From assembly GCF_000143415.4 (NCBI RefSeq), contig NW_003314393.1, positions 191,795 to 255,794 of the forward strand: a stretch of 64,000 nucleotides of DNA, given 5' to 3'. This document shows, piece by piece, positions 36,074-46,882 of this stretch (the first letter of the stretch is position 1; each line of letters opens with the position of its first letter). Source of the DNA: Selaginella moellendorffii (lineage: Eukaryota; Streptophyta; Lycopodiopsida; Selaginellales; Selaginellaceae). The notes below the pieces were generated by a model. That model was not told where the DNA came from. It ran no database searches and worked only from the letters and a program-made list of their open reading frames with translations. The translations under genes were made by a program, and so were the position numbers.

Positions 36074-39000
36074 TCAGACTGTTATTTTTTGCCTCCAACG
36101 CCTATACAATAATCTTGGAATTTCATCACTCTCCACACTATCAGGATTTAAACCCAATAGTAATGCCATCTCTTCTCTAATACATCCACGCTCATGTTCA
36201 GTGGTCGAAGAACCCATCCGGTTGAGCAGATTATGGAGATGCGGATAGTGCTTGGCTAGACAATATACATGCCATAAATGATGACTGGTGTCTGTCCGAT
36301 CAAATGGCTTCTGATATACCGTTCCATCTGCCATTTGGTTGATTTCTGCAGCCACCTCCTGGACTGGCCGGTTCTCTATCACCATCGCTTCAAGCCGTTT
36401 TGCAAGGTCCCCCAGAACATACAGTTTCTTCTCCCTAGTTTCCATACTGCAAGAGATGGGGTGCACTGCATATGTGTGCGTGTTCGCTGCAGTTTTAATC
36501 GGCGAGTCATCGATGATGAGGATTTCACTTGACCTAGCAGTCCGGTTCATCACTACAGCCTTTGGCTTGACGAAGATGGGCTTGCTACCCCTCACATGGA
36601 CCATAGTCAAGCAATCCTCCTGCGTTAGGAGAAAGTCAAATGGTAATATTACTCGCGTCTGATCGTGCATCATCTGTAGCAACGTTAATGCATTGTGGCA
36701 CATCATGGATGTCCAAACTCCCAATTGCAAATTGAACCCGGCCCTCTGTTTTAAGTGTCGCATGGTCATTATTAGATCCCGCAGTTTCTCCCGTGTGATT
36801 AATGTGAATCTGTCTCTTTTGACCAACTTGCGACCGCAGGCTTTGGAGGGTGCAGTGACATTCGAGGACGAGCCACGCTCATGGGAGAAAAGGACACCGT
36901 TCAGATCAAAAACGATACAGTACTTTCGCCGTGACTCTGAAATGAAATGCGTCAGCATAAAAAATGGTACAAGTCAATTTTACCATCTACAATATTAGCG
37001 AATGGTGCTCCCGATGGTCGTTCAGAGGGTTTTGGTCGAGGAAACGTGAAGGGCGGAAATACTCTCCTCTGCAATGTGGGGTCAATCGCATCCGATGGCG
37101 TGTGGGCACATGCCATTTCAGCTGTAGACTCTGGTACAACTGGCTCAACAGTGGCATGGGGTGGTTCCGATGGCGTGTGATCACACGCCATTTCAGCTGG
37201 TGCCTCCGTTGGCAAAGTGGACATGACCGAACAGGCAGCAGGGGCGGTGTAGGGAGGTTCCAACGGCGCGTAGTCAGACGATTGGGCACACGTTGGAAAT
37301 GAGGATACGACCGGCTCGGCGGCTGGGGCGGCCTCATGCGGGTCCAATGGCGCCTGGTCACCGTCAGTTGGATACGTGGACAAGATTGACTCAGTGGTAT
37401 GGGCAGCATCAAGTGGAGCGTGGTCAGCTTGCTTGGCGTTGATATGGATAGTAGCCTCCACCAGCTCTGATGACTCTTGCAGGCAAGTAGAGTCCACTGG
37501 CGGATCCATATGCATGTCCAAATATCTCCCTTCGATTGAGATGGTATCCTCCCGTGCTACTAAAAACAAACTCATTAGCACATTGAATCGACTATATTGT
37601 ATTTACCATCAACTGCTATTGAGGAACTAGGACTGATATCACTTGGGCGCACTGCTGATTCTGAAGGATTGGACATACGTTTCGACCCTTGCTTGGCACT
37701 ATCCTTCCTCGACACTAAAGGCTAGAGTTTGTATCTTAATTCAACTGAATAATCTCTACTTACCATTTCTTCTGCGACCTACATGGACAATGTTAGAAAT
37801 GGTAAAAGGTTAGGAATGGATGTACTATTATTTACCTGATGGTTTGTCTTGTATGACCTTCCTCCGCTGCTCTTTGGCCACCTCAGGCTGGCCATCGTCG
37901 TCATCATCGTCATCGTCGTTATTGTGATCGTCACCATTGTGAGGACCATCCAAGTCCTCTTCGTCCTCCTCTTCTTCATCCTCCTCTTCTTCGTCCTCCT
38001 CTTCTTTGTCCTCCTCTTCGTCCTTCTGCTCTTCCTGCTCATTATCTTTCTCTGGCTCCTCATCCCCCTCTTGCATTTCTTCCATAGGCTGCTCAGGCTG
38101 GATGGCTTGTTTTTCCAGGACCATCTTGGGAAAATCATCTGGCCGAGTCTCCATCTCAAAATACAAGACATCCATAGCCTGTTTTAGTGCGTGACCTAGG
38201 ACCGTATCCTCACCCGACTGTCTTAACATGGTTTTTGCACGTTCTTGCACCCTTCGAAGACGACGAGATGAGAAAAACCTGGCCCTGACTTGAAAAGCAT
38301 CCCTCATCCATTGTACCTCTCCATTGAGATTGGGGAAGGGGAGTCTGCCATAGGAATCTGAGTCAGAAGGTGGTGACTGGCTCCTTTCACTCAGCCCTTG
38401 ATCTGCAATGAATGGCATGAGCACACACACCATAACCGCGAGGCATTACCTATCATCTTTTCGTTGCCCTTCTTCCTTTTTGAATCAAACGCCTCTGATC
38501 CCGACGACTGTCCAACGTGCTTTCGCTTTTTATGACCACTGTCAGTTTGAGCTTGGCTGGTGCTTGCCTGTTTTGCCTTTGAAGAAGTGTCTCCTGCAAG
38601 GAATGGCATGAGACCACACGCCATTGCAAATATAATTTGTACCTCCTTTTTTCCTATTGCTTGTCTGTTTGTCCTTCTTCGACGTGCCACCAGTGCGCTT
38701 TTCAGTCCTCGTGTCTGAATATTCACAACGATCTATAATCAAAATGGCGTGAGGCCTCACGTGACCTTACCTTGTGCAGGTTGTGAGCTCGGCCTAACAT
38801 CAGTAGCTGTTAACGCCGTTTCAGCATCTGGGGGTGGCCACGCTCCTGCATACAGAGCTTGTGAGATAACATTTAAACTTAAATTGCGTACTCACACGGT
38901 TCGTAGAGAAGATACTATTTTTCTTTGGCAACTGTAATTATATGCTCCATTGAAGTCACCTCTTCAATGGAGTTTGTCACCGCAATACACGGGACACCCT

Positions 39001-40102
39001 TGAGTAGTGCGGCTCGAAAGAATAGTCCGCCGCAGTTGTACTCGACAACGCATTTGCCCTTGGAGTCACCCGCTATTGCGTTGAAGACCCAGCTGAGCAT
39101 TTCCCATGCTGCACCTGGAGCTTTCTTTGGATTCGAAAGCTCCATAGCCGTCTTCAGTTCCTCAGGCACGGGTAAATTGACCTCCCTCAGATCAATTCGA
39201 TCGGCTTTGTTGAACGAAGCTGGGAAGTCACTCCAGTCCCACTTTGCTGCAGGACCAATAACAAGAGCGACTGTGAAGATGCGGACATTCGTCAGTATCT
39301 TCTTCTTAGCCATTATCCCATGGATCTCCCGCATCTCCTTGCCTTTCAACCGAGCCTTCACCTCGTTCAAGGCCTTCCAGAACTTGTGATAGGATTCGGA
39401 GTCGTAGATCATATAGTGGACTGAAGATTCCACCTCCGCAAGTCCCACCATTAAGTCAATGATGGAGCTGACTTCGTCTGCATGAGTGATCTCCTCATTT
39501 GTGAAGTCCATCACACAAAAGATGTTCTTGACCTGCTCATCTCCGCGGGAAACGATGCTCCTCCACCTTTGATCCTCATCCGAATTCACGTATGCCCGGT
39601 AAAGTTCTCGATAGGCCTCTGTTGCGGGGTCGAGCTGTTTCTGAAGCCGGCGGTCGACATCCCTCTTAATGAAATTTGGATACTGATCCAACTTCTCAGC
39701 TTTACTTTTCGTGGCATCCCGCATCAGATCGATGAACTTGGGGGCCCCCTTCACGTAGTCGTCAATGTCTTCATTTGACAAGTCCAGCTCTTCCATCATC
39801 TCTTGCGTGGTGTCGATGCTCACCCTCGCCACGGCCACTTGCTCGAAGATCCAATCCTTCAATAGCGCACGAGCTCTCAGAGTCGTGCACAAGTCCTCGT
39901 ATGTCACAATATGGCCGGGAGTCATTTTGGTCTTGTTGAAGACTACCTCACCACGTAGAAGAGCATTAGCCACTGTCAGAAGGTCATCGTCGTCTAGAGA
40001 CCGCGAGAAACACAAGGCGTTGAGCTTCAAATCATTGGGCTTCCGGCCGTCCTGTACACGCCATCTGTAACCGGACTGCACTCGAGAGCCCAATCGGTGC
40101 AT
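36074..40102 (-). CDS. MTase-like domain + acidic linker + FCP1/HAD phosphatase-like protein
   Basis: Coding exons (minus): 40102-38981, 38931-38898, 38845-38771, 38732-38643, 38593-38450, 38402-37836, 37771-37764, 37721-37607, 37559-36984 and 36936-36074; the frame is open throughout (about 1197 residues). The first ~390 residues contain a Rossmann-like methyltransferase region: KNIFCVMDFTNEE...MIYDSES and GKCVVEYNCGGLFFRAALLKGVPCIALPKK. This aligns with the element 1 MTase (VLDATAGFGSMVQAAKETGRAVFALEKE), but no DPPY motif is seen. Then come Ser/Lys-rich and strongly acidic Glu/Asp runs, a ~28-residue Pro/Ala/Ser repeat, and a C-terminal HAD domain of FCP1/NIF type with FDLNGVL (motif I, DxN instead of DxD) and LIIDDSP (motif IV). 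The start at 40102 is uncertain; an upstream 51-nt intron (40116-40166) suggests a leader or further exon. Function unknown. Confidence 0.75.
38403..38449 (-). other. 47-nt intron containing the palindrome
   Basis: GTAATGCC...CATTGCAG (minus). The palindrome copy (degenerate on one side) occupies 38412-38433, close to the 3' splice site. Confidence 0.75.
38594..38642 (-). other. 49-nt intron containing the palindrome
   Basis: GTACAAATT...CCTTGCAG (minus). The palindrome at 38603-38624 ends seven bases before the AG. Confidence 0.8.
38733..38770 (-). other. 38-nt intron made mostly of the palindrome
   Basis: GTAAGGTCACGTG...GATTATAG (minus). Palindrome at about 38744-38765. Removing it keeps the frame (PAQ-DRCEYSD). 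Confidence 0.75.
38932..38980 (-). other. 49-nt intron containing a different hairpin
   Basis: GTGACAAAC...ATTACAG (minus), with an 11-bp hairpin CTCCATTGAAG / CTTCAATGGAG. Without splicing the frame ends at AKEK-stop; with it the MTase motif continues as CIALPKK, matching FALEKE in element 1. Confidence 0.7.
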
Positions 40103-40115
40103 GCCAATGTTGCTA

Positions 40116-40166
40116 CTGAATGGCATGTGGCCTCATGCCATTTTCTACTTGGCCTAAAAGACTTAC
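40116..40166 (-). other. 51-nt (leader) intron whose 3' splice site is the palindrome edge
   Basis: GTAAGTCTTTT...GCCATTCAG (minus). The palindrome at 40120-40141 ends two bases before the terminal AG. Confidence 0.65.
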
Positions 40167-40339
40167 CATTTGAAGCCGAATGGAGGCCGTGACAATCGAG
40201 GCCGGACTCGCTGGCGAATGTGCACTGTGTGTGCAGCGGATCGTAGCAGCAAGGCTACTCTGCCACTTATAGTTGGAGAGTGGTGCTGAAATCTCCCGGG
40301 ACGCCAAGTTGGCTGCGTGTGGGTGGCGGAGTGGGCAGC

Positions 40340-40560
40340 GGAGTTGGCGGCGAAGTTACAAACTGGGTGTGTCTTGAAGTGGACGCCGATGCACACGAGC
40401 GCGATGTGAGCGCGAGTGTGATGCAAGCGCGAGTGGACGCCGATGCACACGAGAAACCTGTAGAGAAGTGAGTGTGATCGCGAGTGGGAGCGCAATGCGA
40501 GCGGGAGCGCGAGTGTGATGCGAGCGCGAGCGCGAGTACAAAGCAAAATGCAAAACCTAA
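40340..40560. repeat. GC-rich minisatellite upstream of the minus-strand gene
   Basis: Imperfect short units such as GCGAGTGTGATGCGAGC and GAGCGCGAGTG. It mirrors the array at 42560-42750 upstream of the plus-strand gene. Confidence 0.7.
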
Positions 40561-42539
40561 CCTCACACGCGCGAAATGTCACAACGGTTGGTAATCCCGC
40601 CACGTCATCATTCCTCGGACTTGGGCGCCACCATTAATTTCTGGATTGCCGCGCGCATGCAAGCACGCAAAATCCAAAAGAAATCTGCAACGTCATCATT
40701 CCTCGGACTGCATGCACGCGAAATCCAAAAGAAAGATCATGATTGGGATATCATTTAATACCCTCGCTATATTTATACCATGCATGATTGGATATTCCAA
40801 AGCATCTTGTATTTCCAAAAATGGCAGATGTTCAGCTAAATAAAGAAATTCTATCTGTTTCTATTTTTCTCTCAAATCAATATTATAGCGTGTGGGCTCA
40901 TGCAATTTTGAACCAAAGAAACCCAAAAAACGTTGGACCCAAAATATTTTGAAAAAACCCAAAAAACCCTAAACATTTTAAACCCAAAAATCCAGGCGTC
41001 CTGTGGCGTTATTCCTTGAATGGCGTGTGGGCACATGCCATTTTCAGGGCCAAATGCTGAATGGAGAAAAATTCCCTTTCAGTGCAAATGTTGCAAGAGG
41101 CAGATGCCGAGCACAAAGGACTGTAACTACCTCACATTACACAGATAAACTTTTCTCTATTTGGCAAAGATAAACTTTATAGCGTGTGGGCTCATGCAAT
41201 TTTGAACCCAAAAAATGCACCAAAAAATTCTCGGCGTCATCTGGCGTTATCTCTTGAATGGCGTAGGGCCGCATGCCATTTTCAGGGGCACATAGGAGTA
41301 TATTCCTAGGATATTCTGACACGCGTGAGATTTTTTTGAGTTTTCTGGAGATCCAACCATTAGATCGCAACTAGATTTTACAGAATGGTATACAATGTCT
41401 TTCTTGATGACCCTGCAAAGAAGCATCTCGATCGGACACCACATGAGACCACACGAGCCTTACAATGTTTCAGGGGCATTTGCCATAGATCCGACCGTTA
41501 TTTTGCTCCAAGATATTACAGTTTGGTGTGCATTGACCTTTCCATCGACACTACAAAGGGACATCACAATCAGATGCAGGATTACAAGAAACTAACTTCA
41601 CTAACTCTGGTTTCACCAAGATCTACGTAAGGAGTTATGAAATGAAAGGACCCTCTCTATTGAAATGTGTTTATGGTCCTAGGGGCATTGTGACATATCA
41701 AAGGATTTTGCATCAAGTTCTGTATTTGCATGTTTATCAAGCTACTGAATTGCTAAACCCTAAACCCTAAACATGTGGCAAATGCTGTGTGAAGAAAGAT
41801 GCCCTTTCTGGGCAAATGCTGTAAGAGGCAGATGCCGAGCAGATGTATCACAGGCTAGCAAAGGGGACAAACGAAAGGTAGCTATAAACATGACGGGATG
41901 CAAATAGATTACTAGGCTGGTCCTACGAAAATCAAAAACCATAATCGAAAACATTGAAAATGCAAAAAGAAAGGTTTATAATAATTTTGAATTTTAAGCA
42001 ACCAAAGGAATGTAAGTAGGGCATGTGTTTGTAAGTTTAAAAATGCCTCAACCACTTAAATTCCCAAGTAAATAAAGCTGTTTCTATTTTTGGTACAGGT
42101 AAACTTTATAGCGTGTGGGCTCATGCAATTTTGAACCCAAAAATGCACCAAAAAATGCTCGACTAGCATTATTCTTTGAATGGCGTGTGGCCTTATGTCG
42201 AGCATTATTCTTTGAATGGCATGTGGCCTTATATTGCCATAAATGGACGTACACACACAGCATAATTATTCCTTTACACGGCAAATAATCTTGGCGCGGA
42301 TCGCTGACATGGCATGGCAAAGTTCGAATCACTGACATGGCACAGCTGGATCGAGGCAAGGACATGATGTGACAAAGTTCAACCTCCCACAGCAAAGTCT
42401 AGAAGCTACTCAGTTTGAAATTTGTCAGAGGAATCATAAGATCTGGTTTGTCAAAGGATTTGATGTGACGTTCAAGCGTGTGTTATTTTTGAATTTTCGA
42501 ACTCATTCCTAGGTCTATCATTTTTGTGCGCCGTGTTCT
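40561..42539. promoter_or_regulatory. Divergent intergenic region of element 2
   Basis: About 2 kb with no supported gene. It contains three partial direct repeats of a block starting TATAGCGTGTGGGCTCATGC (about 40884, 41178, 42107), usually followed by GAATGGCGTG-type palindromes (41020, 41258, 42180, 42216). Two copies of a block with GGCAGATGCCGAGCA lie at about 41099 and 41827. Plant telomere-like CCCTAAA units occur at 41757-41774. It probably holds the promoters of both gene sets. Confidence 0.5.
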
Positions 42540-42559
42540 TGGTTCCGCTGAGCGCAGTG

Positions 42560-42750
42560 AGCGCTGCTTGTGTAAGCGGCGTTGTGGGCTGTGGTTTATG
42601 CGTCTACGAGCGGTTGCGACATTGCGAGCGCCATTGCGAGCGGCAGTTTATGCGAGTGGCAGTTTGTGCGAGCGGCGCTACGAGCAGTTGCGGTGTTGCG
42701 AGCGGCGCTACGAGTAGTTGCGGTGTTGCGAGCGGCACTGTCTTTGGTGT
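42560..42750. repeat. GC-rich minisatellite upstream of the plus-strand gene
   Basis: About 30-bp units with GCGAGCGGCGCTACGAG and CAGTTGCGGTGTT, repeated about twice exactly plus diverged copies. Confidence 0.8.
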
Positions 42751-43102
42751 GGCTACCGCTTCCTTTTGATATTCGGCACTTGTGCTTCCTGGTATGTTCA
42801 CCATGGAATGGCTTAGGACCACATTTAGAAATGGCATGAGGCCACACGCCATCTTGGGCCCTTGCAATTTCATGGCTAGCGTATTGTCATGTATTTTTTT
42901 ACTTGCCTGCAGCTGTGTGTATATCAAGATGGCATGAGGCCTCATGCCAATTTTGTGAATGCGAAATTTCACATGGGTGTCAGTAGCATGTTTGAATAAT
43001 GGCATGTGGCCTCATGCTATTGAGGTTGTTTGGTATGTTATGATTTAGGCCATTCTCCAATCATTTTTTGTATGGTCTTAACTTCTTTTCTGCACTTTCA
43101 GA

Positions 43103-43759
43103 ATGGCCTTCAGGGTTAGGGAAAAGGTTTACATTTTGAATGGTGGGAAGAGAGTTGCAAAAGGGACCCTTGTGTCTATGGATCGGAACTTTGTTATACA
43201 CTGTCAAAGGCTTGGGGAAGGCAATGCTACTGTATCAGTAGAGACTGTCTTCGATGGGAATGTGGTCGCTATTGAACGAGGAGAGATGGTCGTCGGGGTA
43301 AATGTTGTTGTTGCCTTAAAAAATCTTCAGAAGAAAGCAGATGTTGGGGACAGCGCAAGTGCGACGCATGTTCCCTCCGTGGATCTTAAGAACCGTGCTA
43401 CATGGATTCAGGCAAAGGTGTTTCTAAACAACCCCGAGGGGAAGGTGGTAGCTGAGGGCTTAGCCACAGTTGTCGATCCAAGAGATGCGGTTGCTAATCA
43501 AGAATTGGGCTGGGATGATATTGGAGTTGCGATTTTAGAGGTTGTTGACACAGAAGAAAACAGTCTGACTATTGGAAGCATTGTGCGGTGGAAATTGAGG
43601 CACTTAGTGTTTGAGAATGTGAAGGATTCACAATCAAACACCACTACAACTGATGACAGAACATCTATTCATGGGAAAAGAAAGTACACCTTCCTAAAGC
43701 GCAGCCAAAGGGATCTGAGCAACGAACCGAAAAGGCAGAAAATGGCGATGGAGGTTTGA
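43103..43759 (+). CDS. DUF8039-like protein (two repeats)
   Basis: 218 residues from an ATG just after a likely leader-intron acceptor (CTGCACTTTCAG-A, about 43101). Two related blocks are visible: VYILNGGKRVAKGTLVSMDRNFVIHCQRLGEG and VFLNNPEGKVVAEGLATVVDPRDAVANQELGWDDIGVAILEV. The second strongly recalls the DUF8039 pattern found in plant CACTA-type transposon proteins (gkvvAeG...dp...lg...vkV.v). It ends in a basic, NLS-like tail (KRKYTFLKRSQRDLSNEPKRQK). The TGA abuts the ATG of the next frame. A 33-nt GT-AG segment (43754-43786) would fuse the two frames if spliced. Function: probably DNA or chromatin binding for the element (inference). Confidence 0.6.
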   Translation: MAFRVREKVYILNGGKRVAKGTLVSMDRNFVIHCQRLGEGNATVSVETVFDGNVVAIERGEMVVGVNVVVALKNLQKKADVGDSASATHVPSVDLKNRATWIQAKVFLNNPEGKVVAEGLATVVDPRDAVANQELGWDDIGVAILEVVDTEENSLTIGSIVRWKLRHLVFENVKDSQSNTTTTDDRTSIHGKRKYTFLKRSQRDLSNEPKRQKMAMEV

Positions 43760-46244
43760 ATGGTCTCGACAGTTGCTTGTTGCAAGAGGAGGTGCTGTCA
43801 ACATGCTGATTGGGATGCTATTGAAGAGGAGAGAGCAAGATACAAGACATTGTCCTGGAAGGCAGCTCGCAATTTTGTGTATGAGGCATTACGGTCATCT
43901 GTTAATGCTTCAGAACATCAGGTGGGGGGCATGGTCTTCCAGAGGGGTTTGGTCTGCACGAAGGCATGGAGAATCATTTATGGAGTCCCTCGAACCACAT
44001 TCTACAGAATCAAAACTGAGTTCGAGGAACAAAGGGTTCAACAGGCAGTCCATGGGAACGACGGTACGCACAAAACCAGGGGTCATGTTGTATATGGAGA
44101 GGCAATCTTCAAGAGGTTTGTCGAGACATGTAGTGAGCAGCAACCACATAAAACCCGCCTCTTGGAAAATGGAACACGAGACACCCAACGAGTTCTCCCT
44201 TCCATGTATACCAAGGGGGCCATATTGGAAGATGTGAATCGGGAACTCCAGAGTAATGGCTACAGGAAGCTGAGCCAATCTAGATTTAGTAGATTGTGGA
44301 GCAACAGGTTCAGGGATGTGAGTATAGGAAAGTACTCCAGCTTTTCAAAGTGTGACGAGTGCACTGCTATCAAAATGGCTTTGTCGAAGAATTCTTGCAG
44401 CGCTCAAGAGCGAGAGACGTTGGTTAGAAGGCGGCTCGACCACAACATTGAACAGAGAAGCTGCAGAACTGCATATTATCATAACAGGATTCTCTCCATG
44501 GAGAGACCTGACTCTTACCTCTGCATCATCCACGACAAAATGGACCAGAAAAAGACGTGCTTACCTCGACTCAATCCTGCCCCCAAGGCAATCTCTTCAT
44601 CCATGCAGCTGCCTGTGTCTTTGTTTGGCATAATCGCTCATGGGCATGGTGCCCAGAACTATGGGAACTTCTTTGTACCTCTATGGGGTGGCGGGGGTGC
44701 AAACATGATGATTGCGTCCCTAGCAAAACACTTAAGGTCTCTGCAAAGTGCGCAAACTGAGTTGAACGGCCAACCCTTGCATAAGGCCCTTGTCGATCGA
44801 ACCCCATACAGGGTTCAGCTGGAGGAGGAGCAAAGGCTTGCAGTATCGCATGGGGCCCCATGCCATCCCAGTGAATATGTTGGCCGTCAGATTGTAGGGT
44901 TATCACGTGAGGCCTCATGCCATTCCGACGAGGCTGGTCGCCCGGTGAATGCACAGCCTCATCCAAACGAAGCAGAATCTCAAGGAAGTTCTTGCGGCCG
45001 ATGTGGCCTTCCACCCCATCTTCTGCTCCAAACAGACAATGCTGGCAGTGAGAACAAAAACATGTACGTCTTCGCGTACTTGGCGATGCTTGTTGCCAAA
45101 GGCATATTTGAAACGATTACACTTGGCTTTCTCATGGTTGGGCACACTCATGAAGACGTCGATGCCATGTTCAGTCACCTGGCAGAGTCCCTCCAGCAAT
45201 CCAATGTCCTCACCCTCCCACAACTCTACGATGAATTCCAAAATTGCATCAAAGGCACTGTTGAAGCTGCACTTCTGACAGAGGTTCCAGACTTTAAGGG
45301 GTTTGTAAGAGGCTACATCAGGGACGGATCCGAAACGCTGATTGGCCACTCCAAGCCTCTTCAGTTTCATTTCAGCATGTGTGACGGTGCTCCAGTGATG
45401 AGGTACAAGATGAGAGAATGGGACACAGTGTGGCTGCCAGTGGACGGCATTGAACTCTTCAAGAGAGATCCCATAACTAGGGAACCTATGATTCCTCAGG
45501 GTTCCCCACGGCCGATGCACCCGGATGGACTCAAAGACCAGGAAAGTATAGTGGCCGGGATTAGACAGCATATTGCCTTCTGGAAGAGGGGGTTGGTGTT
45601 TGGTGGAGAATCCTATTTTCAGAGGTGCAAGCCTTTGCTCGAATACTGGGAGAAGATTATATCTGCTATCCAAAATGGGCCAGTTGTATATGAAGAATTG
45701 GAAGAGTCCTTTTGGCCAGAACCCAGAGCACCAGATAGTAGCGGAACAATGTCCTCTGGAAATGCAGTGACAGATAACGATGTTGAGGATCACTATTGTG
45801 GGCCGAGGAACAAGAAGCCGGATTCAGCATTCAATCCAGTACAGGTCTGCAAAGGAATGGTCGTGCTTGTCAGACCCAGTAATAAAAAACAAATGATATG
45901 GGTGGGGCGCTGCATCACTGATGCAGAGGAGGACGTGGAAACTAACTCCTTCAATGTAACTGTGGAGTGGTTCAAGCCAAGTTCTGGATATACGAAGGAT
46001 TGCCTAGAAAAGAGATGGGTGCTGAATCCAAGGGATCCCAGCATGAGCATATCGGTGGATAATGTTGTGCATGGTTGGATGCGAAAGCAGAGTGCCACCA
46101 TCACCTTGCCAGACCATGCAAGAGATGCAGCAAGAACATTCATAACCCGGGTTCAAGGTGAGATTCATGAATATTCCTTTACTAAGTTTCTAATGTATTT
46201 TATTTCAAGGTGAACAATCCGAATCTGAATCAGAGGAGGCGTGA
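43760..46244 (+). CDS. DUF7869 / RNase H-fold transposase-like protein
   Basis: The frame is continuous from 43760. A final 52-nt intron (46158-46209, GTGAGATTC...TTTCAAG) gives the tail VQGEQSESESEEA, stop at 46242-46244; unspliced it would stop at 46213. Near the N-terminus is a Cys-rich RRCCQHADWD, followed by a DNA-binding-like region (VPRTTFYRIKTEFEEQRVQ) and CDECTAIKMAL. The core has YLCIIHDKMDQ...PVSLFGIIAHG, then LLLQTDNAGSENKNMYVFAYLAMLV and LGFLMVGHTHEDVDAMFSHLAESL. These are the D, DN..ENKN and GHTHEDVD blocks of DUF7869 proteins, which resemble RNase H-like transposases. An SH3- or BAH-like end follows (VCKGMVVLVRPSNKKQMIWVGRC...VEWFKPSSGYTKDCLEKRW). Two palindrome copies (44848, 44902) are translated in frame as SHGAPCHPSE and SREASCHSDE just before the DN block. 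It is the best transposase candidate for element 2. Confidence 0.7.
46158..46209 (+). other. 52-nt terminal intron of the DUF7869 gene
   Basis: GTGAGATTC...TATTTCAAG, with ACTAAG/TCTAATG branch-like sequences. Splicing replaces a hydrophobic read-through tail by an acidic GEQSESESEEA tail. The duplicated CAAGGTGAACAA sequence recurs at about 46333 and, inverted, at about 47597. Confidence 0.65.
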
Positions 46245-46265
46245 TGGCATGTGGCCTTACGCCAT
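46244..46265. repeat. Palindrome overlapping the DUF7869 stop codon
   Basis: Arms ATGGCATG...ACGCCAT; its first base is the last base of the TGA. Confidence 0.8.
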
Positions 46266-46882
46266 TCCTAGGTGAGATGATATAAATAACAAGTATAAAT
46301 TCTTAGTTGTTCTAGCAAATCTTACTTAAAGTTCAAGGTGAACAAGCCGAATATGAATTCATCGGATTGTTATAACAAATTGCGAGGTGATGGCATGAGG
46401 CGATACGCCATTTGAGAGTGGTAGCCATTCCTATATGAGGTGAGTGAAGTATTTATTAGAAATACCTCATTCAATTGTGCACTTCTAAGTCTTGGTCCAC
46501 TTAGTACTGTTTGCATGTTTTTATTTTAATTCTTTCTCTAAAATGTTATTTAGCATGTGGCTTCATGCCATTGCTCTCCACAATCATGCATTGAATTTCT
46601 ATCCTTGCATAATACTTCTCCATATATATAGCATGTGTGCACATGTGATATGGTTCATTAGGCCTGATATAGTGTGTGAGGTAAAACAAAGATGATGTGA
46701 CATATGCATTTACCAATCACACGTGCATAAATCTAATAATATGGCGTGTGGTCCATATTAATGGCACATAAACCCATATTGTGGGCTTACGTGCTTTATG
46801 TACCATCATTCCCTTGCAGCGTGTGTGTTGGTTTCCTTTTATAACACAACGAACTCCATATTTTAGGGTGAAGAGCGTTCTC

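Noticed and set aside
37849-38194. Ile/Val/Leu-rich and Ser-rich plus-strand frames
   Set aside because: They are antisense shadows of the acidic GAG/GAT-rich exon of the minus-strand gene.
40163-40603. Arg/His/Ser-rich 5' exon of the HAD gene
   Set aside because: It has no ATG in frame and consists of minisatellite translation. It could still be leader sequence, so the start was placed at 40102.
41757-41774. A real telomere or internal telomere array
   Set aside because: Only about 2.5 units, inside element 2.
42524-42769. Cys/Val/Ala-rich small protein
   Set aside because: It is a translation of the GC-rich minisatellite upstream of the plus-strand gene; no conserved features.
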